Shown here: piece by piece, positions 5,322 through 7,822 of the stretch | Layout: each line of letters begins with the position of its first letter | Numbering within the stretch: the first letter of the stretch is position 1 | Assembly: GCA_905235165.1 (NCBI GenBank) | Contig: CAJOKK010000067.1 | Coordinates: 1 to 7,822 of the forward strand | DNA length: 7,822 nt | DNA from: an uncultured Atopobiaceae bacterium | Lineage (GTDB): Bacteria; Actinomycetota; Coriobacteriia; Coriobacteriales; Atopobiaceae | Direction of reading: 5' to 3' | The notes under the pieces: generated by a model | Seen by the model: the letters and a program-made list of their open reading frames with translations, nothing else | Told to the model about the DNA's origin: nothing | Database searches by the model: none | Translations under genes and position numbers: made by a program

Positions 5322-6881
5322 ATGAATATGATTACGGTGGTGGTTGGGCTTGTCTGCCTCATCCTAGGCGCTGTCTGTGCGTACTCGCTTGCCAACAGCA
5401 AAACGAGCGCTCGCGTCCAGGAGGCCAATCGTAAGGTCGAGGAGGCCCAGAGCAAGGCCGATCGCATTACGGCGGATGCCCAGCGTGATGCTGAGTCTGC
5501 CAAGAAGACCGCCCTTGTTGAGGCACGCGAGGAGATTCTGCAGCTTCGCAAGGAGTCCGAGAAAGAGGACCGTGCTCGTAAGAACGAGCTCCAGAGCCTC
5601 GAGAACCGCATCATGCAGCGCGAGGATTCCCTCGAGCACAGGAACGATGCCCTTGATCGCAAGGAGCACCAGCTCACGAGCTTGCAGAGCTCCCTCGACA
5701 AGCGCAAGAACGAGATTGACTCCCTTTACGACCGTGAGATGAGCGAGCTTGAGCGCATCTCCACGCTCACCCAGGCCGAGGCCAAGACAGAGATCCTTGA
5801 TCGCGTCCGCGCCGAGACTGTCCGTGACGAGGCGCAGATTCTTCGCGAGAGCGAGCAGCGCGTTCGCGCCCAGGCCGACAAGACCGCACGCGAGATCGTC
5901 TCTACCGCCATCCAGCGCTGCGCTGCCGACCAGGCAGGCGAGATCACGGTCACCTCGGTTCACATTCCTTCCGATGACCTCAAGGGTCGCATCATCGGTC
6001 GCGAGGGTCGCAACATCCGCACCTTCGAGCAGGTTTCCGGCGTCTCTCTCGTCATCGACGACACTCCCGAGACGGTTATCCTCTCCAGCTTTGACCCTGT
6101 TCGTCGCGAGACGGCTCGCGTTGCCCTCGAGAACCTCATTGCCGACGGACGCATTCACCCGGCCCGCATCGAGGAGATGTACAAGAAGGCCGAGACCCTC
6201 GTGAACGAGCGCGTTCGCGAGTCTGGTGAGCAGGCTGCCTACGACTGTGGTATCCACGACCTCGATCCCGAGCTGATTCAGACCCTTGGAGCCCTGCGCT
6301 ACCGCACCTCCTTCGGCCAGAACGTCCTGCAGCATTCCACCCAGGTGTCCACGCTCTGCGGCATCATGGCTTCCGAGCTTGGCATGAACGAGGCCATCGC
6401 TAAGCGCGCTGGTCTTCTCCATGACCTCGGCAAGGCCATTGACCATGAGGTCGAGGGCCCGCACGCCGTCATCGGCGCAGACTTGGCCCGTCGTCACGGC
6501 GAGCGCCCCGAGATCGTTCATGCCATTGAGGCCCACCATGCCGATGTTGAGCCCAACACCGTGCTTGACGTGATCGTTCAGGCGGCCGATGCCATCTCCG
6601 CCGCTCGTCCTGGTGCCCGTCGTGAGTCTGCTGAGACCTACATCAAGCGTCTCGAGAAGCTCGAGGAGATCTCGAACGCCCATGACGGCGTTGAGCGTAC
6701 CTACGCCATGCAGGCCGGTCGTGAGCTTCACGTCATGGTGCAGCCGGAGAAGATCTCCGACGCTCAGGCTACCGTGCTCGCACACGACATCGCCAAGCAG
6801 ATCGAGGACGAGATGGAGTATCCCGGCCAGGTTCGCGTGGTTGTCATTCGTGAGTCCCGCGCCGTCGACATTGCCAAGTAA
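5322..6881 (+). CDS. rny: Ribonuclease Y
   Basis: A 519-residue protein, essentially the length of B. subtilis RNase Y (520). In order: one N-terminal transmembrane helix (about residues 4-24), a long charged coiled coil (about 28-195), a KH RNA-binding domain (about 205-270, with GRIIGREGRNIRTFE near 221-235), and an HD domain (about 330-430). The metal-binding HD pair is H367-D368 in LLHDLGKAIDHE, with further likely ligands at H405-H406 in EAHHADVEP and in AADAIS. RNase Y is a membrane-anchored endonuclease that starts mRNA decay. GAGGAG (5311-5316) lies 5 bases before the ATG; a second ATG follows two codons later. The gene has its own promoter and a long structured leader, and the next gene starts 3 bases after the stop. 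Confidence 0.97.
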   Translation: MNMITVVVGLVCLILGAVCAYSLANSKTSARVQEANRKVEEAQSKADRITADAQRDAESAKKTALVEAREEILQLRKESEKEDRARKNELQSLENRIMQREDSLEHRNDALDRKEHQLTSLQSSLDKRKNEIDSLYDREMSELERISTLTQAEAKTEILDRVRAETVRDEAQILRESEQRVRAQADKTAREIVSTAIQRCAADQAGEITVTSVHIPSDDLKGRIIGREGRNIRTFEQVSGVSLVIDDTPETVILSSFDPVRRETARVALENLIADGRIHPARIEEMYKKAETLVNERVRESGEQAAYDCGIHDLDPELIQTLGALRYRTSFGQNVLQHSTQVSTLCGIMASELGMNEAIAKRAGLLHDLGKAIDHEVEGPHAVIGADLARRHGERPEIVHAIEAHHADVEPNTVLDVIVQAADAISAARPGARRESAETYIKRLEKLEEISNAHDGVERTYAMQAGRELHVMVQPEKISDAQATVLAHDIAKQIEDEMEYPGQVRVVVIRESRAVDIAK

Positions 6882-6884
6882 CGC

Positions 6885-7822
6885 ATGGCGGGAGAGACCT
6901 CAGACCTCATGTCATTCGTCGCCTCCACCGGAGGCGAGCGCAAGCTGCGCGTCGAGGAGAACCTCGGCGGCGGCTTTGTGCGTTTGCGCGTTGCCGAGGC
7001 TGAGCGCAGGCAGGCCAAGCACGACATCCGCTGCGTTGAGGATGCGGCCGTAGAGCTGCTTCGCAACGCGCGCGATGCCGGTGCCAAGCACATCTTCCTG
7101 GCCTCCTCTCGCACGGGCGACGAGCGAACGCTCACGATCCTCGATGACGGCGTGGGCATTCCCGAGAACATGCACGAGCGCGTCTTCGATGCCCGCGTTA
7201 CCTCAAAGCTCGACACCATGCGCATGGACCGTTGGGGCGTTCACGGTCGCGGCATGGCCCTCTTCTCCATTCGCGAGAATGCCAAGAGCGCCTGCATCGT
7301 TGCCTCTGCCGAAGGCAAGGGTACCTCGCTCCAGGTTGCCTTTGATACCTCTGAGCTTACCGAGCGTGCCGACCAGTCAACCTGGCCCACGGTCACGACC
7401 GACGATGACGGAAAGCTCACGCTCGCCAGTGGGCCGCACAATGTCGTGCGTGCTTGCTGCGACTTCGCCCTTGAGGAGCACGACAGCTGCGATGTCTATG
7501 TGGGATCTCCCGCAGACATCGTGGCCACGGCTCGCCGTCGCATGCGCCCCTATGTGGGTAACAACTGGTCGCTCTTCGCAGCTGACCTCAATGAGTTTGG
7601 CATCCTTGAGCGTCTGGTCGTTGCCGCAGATGCTCGCGAGCTCGCTCATGTTGCTGCCTCTGTTGGCCTGGTCATTTCCGAGCGTACGGCGCATCGCATC
7701 ATCTCGGGCGAGATCACGCCTTCGGTGAGTGTCTATAAGCGCCTCACGGGCGATGGCAAGCAGACTGGCCCCTCTGAGGTCGACCTGCTGCGCGATCGTC
7801 GTGCCCTGCGCGTCTCCAACGA
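6885..7822 (+). CDS. MutL/Hsp90-type (GHKL) ATPase protein, partial at right edge
   Basis: An open frame of 312 codons with no stop before the window ends, so the C-terminus is missing. All four GHKL ATP-binding boxes are present: N box ELLRNARDAGA (E57, N61, D64), G1 DDGVGI (87-92), G2 GVHGRG (118-123) and G3 GKGT (144-147). The stretch TSKLDTMRMDRWGVHGRGMA (106-125) mirrors the MutL pattern TSK-to-GxRGEALxSI more than histidine kinases do. No DHp dimerisation helix, sensor domain or membrane segment is visible. Residues 249-275 could form a helix-turn-helix, a weak inference. It starts 3 bases after rny with no clear Shine-Dalgarno, so translation is probably coupled; M9 (6909) is an alternative start. 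Codon use matches its neighbours. Fold confident, function unknown. Confidence 0.85.
   Translation, partial: MAGETSDLMSFVASTGGERKLRVEENLGGGFVRLRVAEAERRQAKHDIRCVEDAAVELLRNARDAGAKHIFLASSRTGDERTLTILDDGVGIPENMHERVFDARVTSKLDTMRMDRWGVHGRGMALFSIRENAKSACIVASAEGKGTSLQVAFDTSELTERADQSTWPTVTTDDDGKLTLASGPHNVVRACCDFALEEHDSCDVYVGSPADIVATARRRMRPYVGNNWSLFAADLNEFGILERLVVAADARELAHVAASVGLVISERTAHRIISGEITPSVSVYKRLTGDGKQTGPSEVDLLRDRRALRVSN

Noticed and set aside
4978..5325. 115-codon frame filling the whole recX-rny gap, beginning with GTG over the recX stop and ending in an ATGA overlap with rny
   Set aside because: The layout is tempting, but the frame lacks the third-position G/C preference of all neighbouring genes and uses rare-looking codons (ATA, CTA, ACA, AGG). 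Its product is oddly rich in Cys, His and Trp, and it runs across the rny promoter and the hairpins. Conservation of the frame in relatives would reopen the question.
5364..6785. 473-codon open frame on the minus strand opposite rny
   Set aside because: Same cause: a codon-bias shadow of rny, with a Leu/Gly/Asp-rich translation and no ribosome binding site or domain.
7075..7728. 217-codon + strand frame inside the GHKL ATPase gene
   Set aside because: Out-of-frame shadow with a Ser/Pro/Arg-rich translation; the real frame has all ATPase motifs.

Overview
The window is a GC-rich bacterial chromosomal segment with densely packed genes, all on the + strand. It looks like a member of the Coriobacteriia (Olsenella, Atopobium or Collinsella type); this is inferred from protein character, not from a database search. 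Supporting points are strong G/C preference at third codon positions, a GAAC-N4-GTTC type LexA box at recA, and a full-length RNase Y, which Firmicutes and Coriobacteriia carry while most other Actinobacteria rely on RNase E/G.

Layout. Positions 2-2958 hold a tightly spaced run: yajQ, rimO, pgsA, and a stand-alone CinA C-terminal domain gene, with gaps of 33 and 3 bases and then a 4-base ATGA overlap. Positions 2959-3182 are a regulatory gap with phased GCAG/CTGC repeats, then a sigma-70-like promoter whose spacer is filled by a LexA box. recA (3183-4292) and recX (4316-4984) follow as an SOS operon of recombinase and modulator. Positions 4985-5321 are non-coding: a clear promoter, then a leader of about 200 nt that can fold into a long-range helix enclosing hairpins. 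rny (5322-6881) follows. Three bases later starts a MutL/Hsp90/GyrB-type (GHKL) ATPase gene, which runs off the right edge with no stop codon.

How the genes relate. The order pgsA-cinA-recA, with rny further on, is an old Gram-positive synteny block also known from Bacillus subtilis. The genes cover ribosome modification (RimO), phospholipid synthesis (PgsA), nucleotide salvage (CinA/PncC domain), SOS recombination (RecA, RecX) and mRNA turnover (RNase Y).

The two most interesting things are the structured rny leader, a candidate autoregulatory or riboswitch-like RNA, and the MutL-like ATPase of unknown function coupled to rny. Most of the rest is conserved housekeeping sequence. There are no mobile elements, CRISPR arrays, tRNAs or rRNAs.
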